From assembly GCA_013399855.1 (NCBI GenBank), contig VXAY01006800.1, positions 1,959,296 to 2,023,295 of the forward strand: a DNA stretch of 64,000 bases, in the 5' to 3' direction. The notes beneath the pieces are model-generated. The model saw nothing but the letters and a program-made list of their open reading frames with translations, had not been told where the DNA came from and searched no databases. Made by a program: the position numbers and the translations under genes. Positions 62,301 through 64,000 of this stretch are shown piece after piece; the stretch's first letter is position 1, and the number at the start of each line of letters is the position of its first letter. The stretch is from Oxyruncus cristatus (taxonomy: Eukaryota > Chordata > Aves > Passeriformes > Cotingidae).

Positions 62301-64000
62301 CATGGGCAGATAGCAACCAAGTTCTTCAGGGTCTGAGCTCTGCTTAAGTCTCTGAAAGGACACAATGTATGTGAAAGTAGTTCACACTGCATTTGAAACA
62401 TGTTGAATATTTCCAAGTCATCATATATATAGTGTAGCTGATCCTGACTGGTTTTATGTGAAAATGTAATAGTTCAGTACCTGCCAAGGGAGCAAGAAAC
62501 CTCAATTCTGGGCCTTTCCCAACACAGTTGGTGGTGAATTACTGAGACACTTCTGCTTCTAAGGAGACCTGTGTTTGAAATGATGCTCCTTGCTATTGAA
62601 TTTCTTTAAAAATGGGCAGTTGGTACCATTTTATTTTTACTTGGATATTGCTTTTTATTGCATTAAAACAACAGTTTTCAGTTAGAATTAGTCCCATCCT
62701 TATTTATGCATAATTTAGCAACTGCTGCTGTGAGGCCAGATACCCACAGCACATACTGTGGTTCATGATTGGTTCAACCTGAGACACAAAATTTCCATAT
62801 CTAGACCCCCAGCTGTATGTCCTCCAGTAAAGGAATAGCCTCTTCAAATTAATTTTTGATGATGTGTGCACGTGACCAGTTAAATGCCTCAAGAACATGG
62901 AATGGGAAAGAAGGATGAAATCTGGATCAGTAAGTTACACTAGGGGTTTTAATGCACACTTCACAAATGTTGCAATAAGTGGAATCCCATTCCAGTATTA
63001 ATAAAATACATATATAATAAATAAATAAAAGCAAATAATAGAATAGGAAGATTTTGAATTATTCTTCACTGACTGTCACCTTGCTTCAAGCCGGTATGTT
63101 GTGCTCCTGCGAGAAGGCTTTCTGTTTTATTCAGTATTTCATGTGAGGGTACAGAAGAAAGTTCTGCAGCCAGGTCCTGGGAAAATACTATGAAAGACTT
63201 TAAAAAACCTTACATTTCAAAACCCTAGAGCAGATTTTAGCATTCACTATTGATTATTCATGACACAATGTTAGTTTCAACACTGTCTAACCATTTTTTA
63301 GTACTTTTCTTCATGTTACTTAACATGAAAGGATAGCTTGTGTATTTGGAAATCTAAAAGCTAACATAGTTTTCATTAAAAGTATTGATCAAACCAACAG
63401 ATTCAGAAGTGTTCAAATATTGTTGTTAAGGCCCAAATACTTGTATATTGGTCAGTATATCATGTTAAATTTCCTGCAATTTATTCCATTGCTTTCAGTT
63501 ATCTTGATAAATAGTACAGGTGCAATAAATTGTTCTGGGTAAAGACATGAGCACATTACATTCTCCTGTTCTTTCCAAGGGATCCTTACCTTCTCTTAAT
63601 AAGCATCTTGCATTTTTGAGGAAAATCAGAAAAAACATTGCCAGGTGACGTATCTTAAATGAATTATAGTTGATCTGATCTGTACTGCAATTTGTATTGC
63701 ACTGCACAGTTGCAGGCTAAGTCCAATAATTCACCTGAGACAGAATGCCATCTAATGTAGCAAATGCTTATGACTGAACAGGCAAACAAATACATTAAAA
63801 TGTTCACTGGAAAGATAACCTAGATAAAACAGTGGGGTGTTATTTTCCATACTGATAAGAGCCACGGATTTCCCAGAGTCACAGCATTCCTACATGATTT
63901 ATAGCTATAAAGAATGTTATGATGTCATTCCCAGTAAGTAGCAGGTAGTCCCCCGAATCCGATAGTGGCAGAAGTTTATACAGTCCTCAATTGTAAAATT
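50349..64000 (+). other. PCLO: PCLO intron (5' part), non-coding
   Basis: The intron begins GTAAGA and continues past the window end. I looked for the next PDZ exon, which should encode a tryptophan-containing VLEWNG-like strand and an EEV...SII helix, and did not see it. The stretch is AT-rich unique sequence with poly-A runs (for example 51281-51297 and 55552-55564) and no recognised mobile element. Modestly GC-richer patches at about 54.3-55.5 kb and 58.9-59.2 kb carry only unsupported ORFs. Confidence 0.8.

Overview
This is vertebrate nuclear DNA from a bird. It is AT-rich and almost entirely intronic, with CR1 LINE fragments ending in the avian ATTCTATGATTCT-type tail, one short endogenous-retrovirus LTR, and many homopolymer and dinucleotide runs. 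There are no prokaryotic features, no CRISPR array and no recognisable tRNA or rRNA gene. The species cannot be fixed from sequence alone.

The only gene I can support is PCLO (piccolo), the giant presynaptic active-zone scaffold, on the + strand. Four coding exons lie in the window: 20890-23098 (2209 bp), 28304-28440 (137 bp), 36089-36170 (82 bp) and 50223-50348 (126 bp). All eight splice sites are canonical GT/AG, the phases match (0-1, 1-0, 0-1, 1-1), and the joined reading frame is open for 851 codons. The large exon carries a charged coiled coil, a Q/P-rich disordered segment, serine-rich stretches and the conserved block leading to the PDZ domain. The 36 kb and 50 kb exons encode the first half of the PDZ domain, including the GLGI ligand-binding loop. 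The rest of the PDZ domain, the C2 domains and all N-terminal exons lie outside the window.

Layout: 1-20889 is the end of an upstream intron, with a CR1 tail at its left edge, an AT minisatellite, a perfect 20-bp hairpin at 4761-4804 and a long strand-asymmetric A/C and T/C tract near 6.6-6.9 kb. 23099-28303 is an intron whose first 66 bases stay in frame and could make an alternative C-terminus. 28441-36088 holds a CR1 tail and a GC-richer island near 35.2 kb. 36171-50222 is a 14-kb intron with two more CR1 copies (one antisense, about 1.2 kb, with reverse-transcriptase remnants and a (TAGAA)9 tail), an antisense solo LTR with a perfect 6-bp target-site duplication, and several long but unsupported antisense ORFs. 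50349-64000 is the start of the next intron, with no exon recognised.

I found no convincing new biological system. The best candidates for a second look are the perfect hairpin, the solo LTR, the possible intron-terminated piccolo isoform and two long antisense ORFs in the 14-kb intron.
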